Positions 50,870 to 64,000 of a DNA stretch of 64,000 bases are shown here, in pieces. A program made the translations under genes and the position numbers. The notes under the pieces are model-generated. The model was given only the letters and a program-made list of their open reading frames with translations. It was not told the DNA's origin and did not search any database. Source of the DNA: Fulvia fulva (Eukaryota > Ascomycota > Dothideomycetes > Mycosphaerellales > Mycosphaerellaceae); assembly GCF_020509005.1 (NCBI RefSeq), contig NC_063016.1, positions 1,736,001-1,800,000 on the forward strand, in the 5' to 3' direction. Each line of letters opens with the position of its first letter. Position 1 is the stretch's first letter.

Positions 50870-53800
50870 ATGGACTGCCGGTGGGACGATGCGCTGCTTG
50901 GATGCAGCGATTTGCCTCGAGAGCTGCTCGAAATTATCCGAATGGGCACCGACGAGCAGTATCTGCAGGCCCTGACACGGACAGCACTGGATCCTCGCCA
51001 TACATACGCTCTTTTGGCGCATTGCGAGCATATTGCGCCTCATATATGCGCGTCGCTTCGAGCACTGGGGAGGTACGTGGAGCAGTCGCATTCGCTGCTT
51101 GGAAGGCCTTGCTGCGCTCGAGCTATGCGGCGCGCTTCGTGCAGGGCTAATGCTTCGCAGCGTTCCTTCCTCGATAGCTACGATAGGGCGGCTCTTGCCG
51201 TATGCGCCATACTTGACACCCTACGCCATACGCCTCCTGAGTGAGGAATACTCACTTGGCCAGAACAACGACCATGAGGCCGACCTTCTATACCTGCTGG
51301 GACTGTGGCGGCTTCTCCGGGTTAATCACCGCGTTTTCCGCAAGTATGTGACGTGTGCTGACCTCACACGAGCGTTAAATCACGTTTGCGCACCTGCGCG
51401 ATACCTCATCGTCCGTATCCTGCAGATACACCACGAGGCCTCGGATCACTGGTTTGAGACGACGCTCAAGCACTATCTGAACGACAATATTGCTGAGCTT
51501 GAAGGCACATGGGACGAAAGAACGATCAACTACCGCTTTCTCAGCCTGTGGGAGGAAGACCGCCACGCGAAGACTCTCCAACTCATCTCTGAGGCCAGGC
51601 TCACAAGGTTGGTCGCAACGTCACCAGGACGCACGATACCACTGGAGCTCTTGCACCCATCATGTGCTCTGATTGGCGACATTCTCCTGCCGCGCGCCAG
51701 CGACAAAGGCACCGAGACGGATGCGAGCTTCATTAGCACGCCAACTACTTCGGAGAACCTACGAAGAGTCGCGCGCGCCTTGAAATCGAGCCAGCCCCTC
51801 CTGCTCACAGGCCTGTCAGGTTCCGGCAAGACTCGGCTGGTTCACAGCGCTGCTCAAAGACTTGGAAAGCTGGATTCCATGGTCACACTGCATTTGAACG
51901 AACAAAGCGATGCCAAGCTCCTGCTAGGCGTCTACACTACTGGAACCACCCCTGGATCTTTTCTTTGGAAGGCAGGCGTTCTTACTACTGCTGTTCAGGA
52001 GGGCCGCTGGGTTTTGATTGAAGATCTCGACAGGGCACCCAAGGAAGTATTGGGCACTCTTTTGCCACTGATCGAAAAACGTCAACTTCTGATCCCCAAT
52101 CGCAAAGAAACAATCCATGCTGCTGAAGGCTTCCGGATTCTAGCTACCGTACGCAGCAATGTGAATCATCATGGAGAGGAGAGTAAGCCCTTGTCCCATA
52201 TGCTTGGAGTCAGGCACTGGCAGACTGTGTCTATTGCGATGCCTGCTGTGTCCGAACTTTCCTCAATAGCCCAGGCACTGTTCCCAAGCCTCGGTCAGCT
52301 CCTTCCACAGTTCATGGCAGTGTACGAACGTCTCCTTGACACCCGACAGCGGTTAGCAGGCCAGAGCAAGACCGGTGTCGCCAGGCCCATAAGTCCACGA
52401 GATCTGTACAAGTGGTGTCAACGAGTCTCAAAACTTCTGGATACACGCGAGAACTTCACCAGCCGCGAGGCTGATGACATCTACCTGGAGGCCCTAGACT
52501 GCTTTGTTGGTGCCCTGTCTCCAGGCCCTACGCGGACGTCGTTCTCGGAAGTCATCGCCGAGGAGCTCAGAGTTGACCCACAGCGTCGAGACTACCTACT
52601 GGACTCGCGCGAAGTGCAGTACAATGCAGAGAAGACCAAAATTGCGATCGGCCGATATTCTGTCCCTAAGTTCAAGCACACAAAGCCAGGAGATGGCTCA
52701 TTCTCAACCAATCCCCATTCCACTCGTATGTTGGAGCGTGTTGCTGCGGCTGTCGTCAATCACGAGCCTCTGTTGCTAGTCGGTGAAACTGGTGTCGGCA
52801 AGACGACGGCTGTACAACACCTGGCCCACCATCTTGGCAAGAAGCTGGTGCCTTTCAATCTATCACAGCAGAGCGAAGCAGGTGACCTGCTGGGAGGTTT
52901 CAAGCCGGTCAATGCTCGGACTCTGCTAGTTCCAATGAAAGACGACTTTGATGAGCTTTTCAGCGAGAGCTTCAGCGCCAGCAAGAACAAGCAGTTCATC
53001 GATCTCCTAGCCAAGCAGACGATCAAGGGCAACTGGAAGCAGGTCTGCAAGCTTTGGCGACAAGCGTTGAAGATGGTGGACCAACAGCGCGCTGCCTCAC
53101 CTCCACGCGAGGGCGAAGGTCCTGCTAAGAAGCGTAAAGTTGACTCCAAGCTGGCTATCGACTTTGCGAGGTGGGATCATTTCTCACAGAAGGTCGAAGT
53201 CATTGAACGGAAGCTGATCACCAGTGGTGATGCGTTTGCTTTCACGTTCGTAGAAGGCAACATTGTGAAGGCGCTTCGCGAGGGTGACTGGGTACTCCTG
53301 GACGAAATCAACTTGGCCTCACCAGACACCTTGGAATCGATCGCTGACCTACTAGACGCGGATGCACCATCGTTACTGCTCACCGAGGCTGGAGAGATAG
53401 AACGCGTTAAGGCCCATCCTGACTTCCGCGTGTTCGCTGCCATGAACCCGGCCACGGACGTAGGAAAGAAGGACCTTCCACCCGGGATCCGTTCGCGCTT
53501 CACCGAGCTATACGTGGAGAGTCCCGACAAGGATGCAAAGAGCTTGCAAAGTATTGTTCGTGCTTATCTGAGACAAGAGAGCGCGGCCGATGCCTCTGTG
53601 CCAACGGACGTGACCAAGCTGTACCAGAGCATCATCGCACTAGCTGATGCCAATAAGCTTGTGGACTGCGCTGGTCAGAAGCCACACTTCTCTCTCCGTA
53701 CGCTGACCCGGACTTTGAGCTACGCAAAGCACATACAGTCTATGTGTAGCTTACGGCGCGCTCTATATGAAGGCTTTCAGATGAGTTTCCTGACGTTTCT

Positions 53801-56800
53801 AGATGTTGAGTCGGTGAACTTGGTACAGCCTTTGATTGAACAGCATCTCTTCAGACGCACAAATGTGGCCGCCGAGCTCAAGAAGGCGCTCCGACAGCCG
53901 GACGACGGTCGTGCGCACGTCCAAGGTCACCCAAGGAGCAAGCACTGGCTCCGTAAAGGACCCAACCCCCTTCAAGAACAGCAGCACTATATTATTACGA
54001 ACTTCGTCGAACGTAATCTAGAGAAATTAGTGCGCGCGTCGAGCACTCGTCGCTTCCCCGTGCTTATTCAAGGACCTACCTCAAGTGGCAAAACGAGTAT
54101 GATCGAGTATCTTGCCAAACGTACCGGACATACCTTCACGCGTATCAACAACCACGAACACACGGATCTTCAGGAATATCTGGGGACCTATGTTTCCGGT
54201 ACAGATGGCCGTCTACAATTTCAAGAAGGTATGTAATGACCCGTGAGAGGCAAACAGCGCCCCAGAAAGTGCCACTGCATTGAAGATGCGCGCGTCTGGC
54301 GCGCTCTTGCACAGTAGCACCTTACGTCTGACTGCTGCTGACCTGAAGATAGGTGTCCTGGTCAAAGCGCTGCGAGAAGGGCACTGGATTGTTCTTGACG
54401 AGCTGAATCTCGCGCCCACTGATGTTTTAGAGGCCCTCAATCGACTGCTGGACGATAATAGAGAGCTACTGATCCCAGAGACTCAAGAGGTAATACGACC
54501 TCACGCTGATTTCATGCTTTTTGCTACACAGAACCCTGCAGGACTCTACGGCGGACGAAAGACACTGTCCAGGGCCTTCCGCAATCGCTTCCTCGAGCTA
54601 CATTTCGACGACATCCCGGTCAACGAACTTCAGGAGATCCTACATCGTCGAACACAATTGCCTGAATCTAGATGCAGACGAATCGTAGGCGTATACAAAG
54701 AACTGTCGATTCTACGCCAAGAAAATCGCCTCTTCGAGCAGAAGAGTTTTGCAACTCTTCGAGATCTGTTTAGATGGGCTTTGCGGCCCAACGACACCCT
54801 AGATCAGCTCGCGGCGAACGGCTTCATGCTGCTGTGCGAGCGTGTTCGAAAGTCAGAGGAGCGTGCTGCTCTCAAGAGCACAATTGAGAAGGTCATGAGC
54901 GAGAAAGGACCAAAAGTGCGCATCGATGAAGAAGCATTGTACGGCGAGGGCGCGCCAGAGGTGCATCAATACCAACATAATGCCACAAGCCCCGGCGTTG
55001 TGTGGACTCGCGCGATGCGAAGATTGTACGTCCTGGTTGCGCGCGCAATCGCTAACAACGAGCCAGTGCTGCTTGTTGGCGAGACTGGCTGTGGCAAGAC
55101 CACTGTCTGCCAAATGCTCGCAGATGCTGTCAAACAGGAGCTACATATGATCAACGCGCACCAGAACACCGAGACGGGTGATCTCATTGGATCTCAGCGG
55201 CCCATTCGCAATCGTGCCGCTACCGAGGCTGATCTGAGAGAGAAGCTGCTCAACTCGTCAAATTTGCGAGTCTCGGCACATGGTGCTATACATACGACGG
55301 ATGCACTGTTGACCGCATACGACCAAGCGATCACTTCTGCGGAGCCAGAACAGAAAGCCAGATACACAGCCAGTACCACCCATCTCGAGATACAGGCTGC
55401 GCGGACGCGGTGGAAAGCACTTTTCGAGTGGGCTGATGGAAGCCTAGTGCATGCTATGCGCAACGGCGACTTCTTTCTGCTTGACGAGATCTCTCTGGCG
55501 GACGATTCGGTTCTTGAAAGGATAAACAGTGTCCTCGAATCCTCGCGGACCATCTTACTGGCAGAGAAAGGCAGCCTAGACTCAGCTGTCAGCGCGGCGC
55601 CGGGTTTTCAATTCTTTGCTACAATGAACCCTGGTGGCGACTATGGCAAGCGCGAGCTATCTCCTGCGCTGCGAAACCGTTTTACGGAGATATGGGTGCC
55701 CGCGCTTTCCGACATGAACGATGTGTTGCAGATCGTTCGAGCAAAGCTCACCAGCGTGGCTCATCCTCATGCCGATGCAATGGTGGCCTTTGCCAGCTGG
55801 TTCAAGTCACGCTTTGACACTTCAGCAAGTGCATCAGTGTCCATCAGAGACACTCTCGCGTGGATCGACTTCGTCAATGTCTTCGCAAAATTGGATGTCG
55901 CAGCAGCGGTCGTTCACGGAGCAGCAATGGTGTACATCGACACACTTGGGGCGAATCCAGCCGGACTCATTACACTCACTTCGCAGAGCATCGATGACGA
56001 ACGCAAGGCGTGTCTGAACAAGCTCGGAAGTTTGCTAGACGTCGATGCAAGCGTGATCTATGGCCATACCTTTGAGATCACATCGAATGATGCTGCATTC
56101 GCCATTGGTCCTTTCAGCATACCAAGGCCCTCGGGAGTATCTGTCGCCAACGACACATTCACGTTCAATCCACCGACCACCCGTTCTAATGCGATGCGCG
56201 TGGTTCGGGCGCTGCAACTCAGCAAGCCTGTCATGCTTGAAGGCAGTCCTGGCGTAGGCAAGACCACTCTAGTCGCTGCTATCGCAAAGGCAGTCAACAT
56301 GCCACTAACACGCATCAACTTGTCAGACCAGACTGATCTACTCGATCTCTTCGGCTCTGATGCGCCAGTCGAAGGAGCTCAGACTGGCACTTTCGTCTGG
56401 CGCGATGCCCCTTTCCTCCGAGCCATGAAGAACGGAGAATGGGTCTTGCTCGACGAGATGAACCTTGCCTCTCAATCTGTACTGGAAGGCCTCAATGCCT
56501 GTTTAGATCATCGAGGCGAGGTCTACATACCGGAACTGGGCCAAAGCTTTACTCGACACCAGAACTTCCGGCTTTTTGCTGCACAGAACCCACATCACCA
56601 AGGTGGAGGGCGCAAGGGCCTTCCTGCTTCGTTTGTCAATCGCTTCACAGTCGTCTATGCGGAGTCTCTGCGGCATGACGACCTCTTGCTGATCTGTGGA
56701 GGCAAATTTCCAGACCTTGACCGGCAATATCTTCAACAAGCTGTGGCGTTCACTACCAGGCTGAACGAGGAGGTTAGTCACAGGAAGACCTTCGGCGCCA

Positions 56801-59800
56801 GTGGTGGTCCATGGGAGTTTAACTTGCGCGATATCGAACGCTGGCTAACGCTCGCCTCTTCGAGTCGGGATCTGCTACGAGCTGGAACTTTTAAGGACTT
56901 CATCACTTCGCTCTTCTTACAGCGCTTTCGCAGCGCGTCTGACCAATCGCGCGTGACAGCTATCTTCAGTGACATCTTTGGCGCGGCGGTACAACAAGCC
57001 GATTTGTTCTGCAACATGTCGCCACAAACACTGCAGGTCGGTCTTGGCCTTCTTCCTCGCAACGACCTCACTGCAACGCCTCAAGACCTTTGGCTTCGCT
57101 CTCTGGCGCCAAACGCATGCACTCTTGAGATACTGCAAACTATCATGTTGTCGGTTCAGCAAAGCTGGCCGGTGGTGTTAGTAGGCTCTTCAGGCAGTGG
57201 CAAGACCAAGCTGATCGAGCGACTGGCTGCTTGTGTCGGTGCCGATGTGCTCACACTCGGCATGAGTGCTGAGACAGATGCATTAGATCTGATAGGAGGC
57301 TACGAGCAGGCCGACCCTCATCGACAGGCGTCGCAGGCTTTGCGCTCGATACATGGGAAGATCGAATCGCACTGCAAAGCATTAACGTCCGCAGGCCGAC
57401 CAGACGAATCAGCGACAGTCCTATCAGCGTCGTTGCTGCTGGAGTCAGGAAAGTCAGCGACCCACGAAGAGCTCCTACATCACCTACCGGCGGCATTGAG
57501 TGACAACTTGCGCTCCGATCTGCGCCAATTGACTGACAGTACCAAAGCTATCGACAAAGCACGCTTTGAATGGATCGACGGTCCACTCGTCGATGTGCTA
57601 CAAGAGGGCAAGTGGCTCATTCTAGATAATGCTAACCTTTGCAGTCCTTCCGTGCTGGACAGATTGAACTCACTTCTAGAACCCGACGGCGAGCTCATAA
57701 TCAACGAGCATTGCGACGTTGACGGCCAGGCTCGGGTCCTCCGACCACATCCCAACTTCAGGATCTTCCTCACAGTCGATCCCAAGATGGGCGAGCTATC
57801 GCGAGCCATGCGCAACCGCGCTGTCGAGCTCTGTCTGGTGACTGAGCACACCTATAGCCCACGGGAGCTGGCAAACACAGATGGCTTGGACTGCGAGTCC
57901 ACGATGGCTAGATTTCGTGCCGTCAAGACTGCTGGTCTCGATCAAGCTACACACGGACCCATCCGTGACCATTTGAGCTCGAGAGACGAAATTCTTGTAC
58001 CCGCGTTGGAGCAACAGCTCCGTGACGGGCTCTTCGCTGGCTCTGACGGGACCATCATTCAGCTGCCCTACGTTGACGCCTCGAGCCAGGCTGAAGGTCA
58101 ACTGCAATCCTACTACGGCGAAGCGATAAGCCACCTGCAGGTGCCTGCTGACTATGCTTGTGTACAGGTCAGTCGCCCAGCTTTCCCTGTAAGTATCAAT
58201 GCTGACGGTAAGCCTTTCTTCCAGACCCTTCACCCTCTCAATAATCAACCGCTTGTGCAACATTCTCAACAGGCGTTTGCTGTTGCTCTGTCGTTGGCAG
58301 CAAAATATGACACTACCAGTCTCTATAACACCAGCTACGAAGCCTTCAACAAGCTTCGCATGGATCGCAAGAGTACAGAGCGTCTAGCACGACTTTGGCG
58401 CTCGTTGTACCAAGGACAAAGCAGCTCGAGCAAAGCTAAGAATAATGCGGTCATCGATGCCATACAGCATATGCTTGAGCCTGTCGAACTGTACCTGCAA
58501 CAGAAGGTTGAGCCAAGTGATGCTGTAGAGCTATCAAGCCTGAAGGCCGTCATCGTCAAGATGCTGTCCTTTGTGCAGGTCTTCACACAGGCAGTGGGTT
58601 TGGATGGACTGGACCACGCTTTCCTCACAGCATGCCTCATCGCTGGAAAAGACATCTACAGTCACGCAAAAGGCAGTCTATCTGCTACAGCTGCAGATCT
58701 ACTCGAAGCCTTTGCTTCAGCCATTTCTCGGCTCACAAGCACGACGGAGGGTAGCAAGGGCCAGGGCTACGACATCTTATGGCAGACCATGAGACCCGAC
58801 ATGCCCGTCAGTAACGATGGGTTACAAGCCATGCTTCGCTTTGAAGCAGTCGTCGAGCGCTTCGACAATGCCATGGCAACCTTTCAGCTTCCTCTTGAGC
58901 AGATCGTGGAATTACGACAAGCGTTCTGTCAAACGCTGGCTCTAGGCTCACGTGCAGAGAACGATCTGGATGACCTCGCAGCAAAGGCAACGGCCGTCAT
59001 GCCGGCCGACACAGCCGATCAGGATAACGATCATGGTACTCGTGGACGTCCACATTTCGCGAGCAGTTTTGAAAAAATCTGTCAACATCTTGCGCTGCTC
59101 TCCATGCGAGAGCCACTTCCATCAGCAATTGAAATCACTGCACTAGAAGCGCTTGCTCTCAGAAAGACCAAGGATTCTTTCGGGGTTCTGCAGAACATGA
59201 CTGCTGTTCAGCGTACACTGCGCCTGCTCCGGTTGAGCTCGAATCATTCAGCATCATCTGATACCGCCGGCACGCTGTCCAGGGAAGTATTGCACAGCCT
59301 ATCTCGCACAAAGTCTGTGGATCTACGGAACATGGCTCTGCTTGAGGACGAGGCGAAGCATCTTGGTCGCTCACTTGCGTCACAAGCACACCGACTCCAG
59401 GTCGACAGCGTGCCGATCCTCGGCGCCTGTCTTCGTCACCTCGTATCGTACGCGCGACTACAGAACCTCGAGTTACCTGCTAGTCTGTCGGTAGACTTCG
59501 AAAGCGAGAGTGCTCTCCAGCAATCACAGGCATGGACAGCCTTCGCGCTAGCTTGTCTCGACCACTTCATACCAGAGCAACTTTTCGATCCTGTCCAGGT
59601 AGCAGAAATCCGCAGTTCTGTGCACCACCAAGCCCAGAACTACCTGCAAACAAATCTCGCTGCCCTGCGTCAATTCAGACTGCTATGGACCGGCAAAGGC
59701 GATTCTCTACGAGCACGCGTCCTCCAAGACGATCTTGAGGCGTTGGGACCAGGTCCACAGACGATTCAGATATGCAGGCCGCAGACTTCAAAACTGTCAC

Positions 59801-62800
59801 AGTTGCATAGCGAATTCCAAGCGCTGTTGCGTGTCGTGCAAGGATTGTGTCAACGTGGTGAGCTGCTCACTACCGAACCAGACCTTTGGCAGAATCTGCT
59901 AGTCATCAGAATCCGGCTCTCAGAACAATACCGACCTTATGCGGATCTCACCACTCCAGTATGCGGATTCATCGACTGTTTGCTGGTGGCTCGACGACTC
60001 AAGTCAGTCGCGGAGAACGAGACACCTGCTGGAAGTGGAGATGCATCGCTGGACAGCATTGTGCCTCTCGTCAATGCTATCTTCCCTCTGCATATGTCAG
60101 ATGAGCATTTTCTGAAGGTCCGCGAAGCTCATCCGTCGCGCCAAGAGCAGCTGTTCTGGCTCGCTGCCGTGGGCGTACGGTCCGGTGTTGCATCCCTTTC
60201 TCGAGCTTCTCCTGCAATGCAAGTTGCCGTCGAAAACGCATTCGGAGACTTCTACAGAGCTTGGAAGATCGAGCTTGGCTCTGAGCAGAGGCTCAACGCT
60301 GCAAAGTCGAGCTTGTTCAAGTACCGTGGTGGCGACGATGACCAAGATGAGGTTGAGCAGGCGCAGCTCAACGAGTTGTTTCCAACCTACGAAGACGGCG
60401 ACAATGGTACGCATCAGGCAGCGCCCGACTCTGGGACGAGGAAAGCTCAAGATGTGGCTCCACGATTGGCTGAGCTGTATCATGCTGTTTATCATGCGAG
60501 TGGAACATCGCCAGAAAAGCTCTTCGCCCTGCTTGATGATTTTGCTGCAATTGCGGCGTCGATGCCATCGAAATCAAGCCACACCAAGGACTTTACGGCA
60601 GTCTTGTGCGGCTTACGACGACTTGCCGCCAAGCTTGCACCTACAGAAGAGCAGTCACGCAAAGCAAACGTCTACACGGAAGCGAACATCCAACAGAGCA
60701 GAGTCCTGGTGAGGATCGTCCATAAGCTGCAGCACCGCTTCGGTACTATCAACAAAGCGTGGCCGGAGCACGCGACGCCGATGGAAGTGTTGCGAGCATG
60801 TGATCAGATCCTTACTCTCGGCCATGCTGAGCCTCTTATGCGCTACTTGCCCTCAGTCGAGAAGCTGCATGCCACTGTGAACGAGTGGCAGAAGGTGGCA
60901 AGCTCTGAATTTTCCGCAGCCACTCTGCTCGAGGAGATTACCAATTTGATCATCAGCTGGCGCAAGCTTGAGCTTTCAACCTGGCATAGGATGTTCGGAT
61001 ACGAAGATGAGCAATGCCAACGAACTGCCGCCTCGTGGTGGTTCGTTGCGTTTGAAGCAATTATAGTGGCTTCAGAGTATGCAGCTCAGAGGCCGGGAGC
61101 CTTGGGTCAATTCACCCACGATCTGGTTCAGACACTTGGCGACTTCCTCACAAATTGTGGCCTAGGAGAGTACAGCGTTCGTCTGCGTCTGTTACGAGAC
61201 TTTGAAGCTGCCCTCGCTATTCGTGCAATGCACGAGCCCGGCTTCGCTCGAGTTCGAGAAGCAATCGCTAACCTCATATCTTTCTACGCTCGCTTCGAGA
61301 CCACAGTGGCAGAGCAGCTAAGCCAGCGACGTGCGAAGCTCGAGAAAGATATCCAGAATGCTGTCCTGGTAGCAAGTTGGAAAGATACGAACATCCTGAC
61401 AATGAAGAAGAGCGCGAAGGCTTCGCACAACAAGCTGTTCAGAGTTGTGAGGAAGTATCGACAGCTTCTGGCTGACCCTGTCACGTCCATTGTGCAGGCC
61501 GACTTCATCATGGTGAAGTTTGAGACATCAGAGACCCAGGCCTCGCAAGTACTTGACTGGAACACTGATAAGCCTGGAGCAGCGCCTCTTGCCCAGCCAT
61601 GGCTCAATTCGTATGCTGAGCTGCTCAGCAAGCCCGAGATAATCGCTCAAGAATTCATCACGAAGATCACCAAATCTACGACCTCTGACAGGGCTTCGAA
61701 AAAGATCGAACGATTTCTGCAAGAACTGCACGATGACAGTGAAGAGCTAAGGAAAGAGACTCCAAACACAGCCACTGAAGACAATAAGGTGGCGATCAAG
61801 TTCCTCAAGCAGCGCAAGCGCAAGCTTTTAGCCAGCGTTTTCAAGGATATACAGCTGATGGGCTTTCAAACCAACGTCAGCGAGGATGTACTGGCTCAGC
61901 AAAGCTCGCTTCATCTAGTGCTTGCCAGAACGACACCTCTGGCTCTGAACGCCCCTACGGCTAATGCCCAAGCGGCCGATCAAGAGTTCCACAGGCTCTT
62001 ACATATCATGCCCGCCGCTCGCGAAAGTGCCGTCAAGCATAATGAGGATCTTACGCCGGCTGAAATTGCCCGAGCGAAGTCACTCCTTGAGAGTATGCTT
62101 CAGATGACCTGCGAGCAACACGACAAGCTCCAAGCTTATCTCAAGAATGTGGCAGCTTTGCAAGTCGGTATCGAGCAGCTCAAGAATTTCGCCTCGGGCG
62201 AAGCAGCCCAGCTCGTAGAGTCAACACGGCGGTCGATCGAGTACTTCAAAGCAGAGACAGCATCACTGAGCGCTGTGCTACAAGCCACTATCCGATGCAT
62301 CGATCATCAAGCCCAGCTTGCCGGTAACGACTACTCGCAGGCTATCGCGGAACTGACAAGTCACGATGCAGACTTAAGCCTCATTAGTACTGAGCTTGCC
62401 GCGCGACCTGATCTTCCCGCGGGCGTCAATGATGCATCTCTGAGATCGCTTGAGGACCGCTATTCGGCTTTTGTGAGTAGCACTATTCCTGACACTACTA
62501 AGTTCATCAGCGGCAAACACTCTGAACTGGAACCCGTTCTCTCACATTTGGTCAACTGGGCCAAGCCTTTGGACACAAGCGCGAAGAGCGTTGCGCACGA
62601 GGCGGGACAAGACGTACAGATCACGGCCCATGCTCTCGTACAAGCTCTAGAGAACCTGCGTATGTCTCATGCGCAAGTCACAACAGCTGCCAGCGAGAGC
62701 ACCAAGAAGCGCCGTGGCAAGGAAGCTTGGCTACTTGAACAGTCGAGCCAGCAACAAGCCGGTATCGATATGCTCCAAATCGAGCAATTGTCTGATCACG

Positions 62801-64000
62801 TCACACAAATGCTTGCTTCGTTGGGTAATGTTGCGGACCCTGCCACAAACCTGGGCGAGGTCGCTGCCATCTGCTATAAGATCATCCCAATTCTGGATGC
62901 ATATACCCAGATCTCGATTCGGTCGGTAGTCAATGCATGCGACCTTCACGCCGCTACCAGCAAGATGGCCTATCGGCTTGCGACGATGTTCACTCAGCTT
63001 GCCCGCCAGGGATTCTGCCAGCCTTCGGAAAAGTCACAAGACAACGAAAAAGACGCTGGTCAAGCTGAGAGTGGCACTGGGCTTGGCGAGGGCGAGGGTG
63101 GCGAAGACATCAGCAAAGATATCGGAGACAACGAGGACTTGTCTGAGCTTGCCCAAGATGCAACTTCGAAGGACAAGGAGGGCGAAACCGAGGCTGAGAA
63201 GGATGCGGTCGATATGGCTGATGAAGACTTGCAAGGGGGATTCGACGAAGAAACTGGCCCCGAGGACGAGGATGAAGCCAAAGAAGGAGATCAGTCTGAT
63301 GCTGAAGTTGATGAAGAAGCAGGACACGTAGATGAAGACGATGGAGCTGTTGACGAGAAGACTTGGAACGACGAGAAGTCGGGAGAGCCAGAGAAAGAAG
63401 CCGATAAGGGTCAGGGCAACAAGACTGAAGATGTTGCGGCGGCTGGCGAGGAGGCCAAGAACGCAGAAGACGAGACACCTCAGGAGCAGGAGGAGGAGGA
63501 CGACGCCGAGGCCGATGCTGACGCGGACGCCGGTGCTGACGAGGTCGACAACGAAGCAGAGCCCGGCCAGACCGAGAAGGCGGACCCACATATGGCTGAT
63601 GAGCAGAACCTGGAGTTGCCTGACGATATCAACATGGATGGTGAAAAAGACGAGCTTAGTGAGATCTCTGATGACGACGGCGACGATCTCCAGAATGTGG
63701 ACGATGCGGCTGCTGAGGATAATGACGAGGCTGTACGGGACGATGGCGACGTGGAGATGGGTGAAGACGAAGGAGATGAAGCTGAGGAGAATGGCGAGGC
63801 CACCGCACAAGAACAGGACGAACAAGCGCCTGAGAACGACGAGGATGACTCGAAGTCTGACGTTGCCATGTTGAACAAGCACGACACGGAACAAGATCAT
63901 GCAGATTCCGCGCCCGCAGACGCTGGCCAGGGCCACGATCAAGAAGACAATGCGAAGAGCAATGGTACACTTTCGAACGCGGAACAAATGGAGCAGGAGA
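50870..64000 (+). CDS. MDN1: midasin, 60S ribosome assembly AAA-ATPase, 3' end beyond window
   Basis: Midasin (MDN1/REA1) is a dynein-like AAA+ ring that strips assembly factors from pre-60S particles. Exons are 50870-51072, 51161-54228 and 54353 onward (introns 88 and 124 bp); 4306 codons are visible and the frame is open at the right edge. The start MDCRWDDALLGCSDLP resembles other fungal midasins. Six Walker A motifs lie at about residues 284 (GLSGSGKT), 609 (GETGVGKT), 1039 (GPTSSGKT), 1332 (GETGCGKT), 1721 (GSPGVGKT) and 2033 (GSSGSGKT), each with Walker B such as WVLLDEINLA. The long helical linker follows from ~2300. From ~3990 to the window edge the protein is extremely Asp/Glu-rich, as in all midasins. 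The C-terminal MIDAS (VWA) domain must lie beyond 64000. No disruption was seen. Confidence 0.96.

Noticed and set aside
1..64000. CRISPR array, viral or transposon sequences, polyketide or peptide synthetase cluster
   Set aside because: No spaced repeats, integrase, reverse transcriptase, transposase, capsid, KS or adenylation motifs were seen; AAA motifs at the right belong to midasin.

Overview
This window is nuclear DNA of a filamentous ascomycete (Pezizomycotina). The evidence is mostly 48-57 bp introns with GTRNGY donors, CTAAC/CTGAC branch sites and CAG acceptors. Further support comes from HET, DUF6590 and DUF7704 proteins, a PL1 pectin lyase, a fungal acetate kinase and a dispersed tRNA relic. 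A plant-associated Dothideomycete-like fungus would fit, but the class is inference. I saw no virus, CRISPR array or intact transposon.

Layout, left to right. 1-6.4 kb: two minus-strand coiled-coil proteins flank a five-exon DUF6590 protein. 7.3-13.3 kb: pectin lyase, a hypothetical protein, an NRAMP metal transporter and a DUF7704 membrane protein. 13.6-16.4 kb: UTP11, a short-chain dehydrogenase and TAF9. 16.7-20.4 kb: two broken HET-domain genes. 20.8-28.3 kb: a 2EXR/F-box-like protein, acetate kinase, a GPI-type aspartic protease and an SLC35F-like transporter. 28.6-41.4 kb is an accessory, catabolic-looking stretch. It holds an MFS sugar porter, a small surface protein with a truncated copy, D-amino-acid oxidase, an interrupted tRNA-Gln, a secreted carboxylesterase, a ketopantoate-reductase-like enzyme ending in SKL, a Baeyer-Villiger monooxygenase and a broken heme-dependent oxidative N-demethylase (DUF3445). 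42.2-64 kb: a double-chromodomain protein, a Golgi-type glycosyltransferase-like protein, PRP38, a broken BOR1-type anion transporter, mitochondrial bL12m and most of midasin (MDN1/REA1), which runs off the right edge.

The most striking feature is that many accessory genes are interrupted while the housekeeping genes (UTP11, TAF9, PRP38, bL12m, MDN1) are clean. The pectin lyase lacks an ATG where one is expected (ATC). HET-1 has one in-frame TGA. HET-2 has at least two stops and two frame changes. The DUF3445 gene has one TAG. The BOR1-like gene has a TAA and a TAG. DUF7704 and the MFS porter have one-base frame changes in homopolymers. The nonsense codons can each be explained by one C-to-T change on one strand, as expected of repeat-induced point mutation or deamination. 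The homopolymer indels could equally be assembly errors.

Two enzymes in the 31.8-37.6 kb stretch carry C-terminal peroxisomal signals (ARL and SKL). They lie beside an esterase, a BVMO and an oxidative demethylase, so a peroxisome-linked oxidation island is a reasonable but unproven reading. Splice coordinates were derived by hand from motifs and frame continuity.
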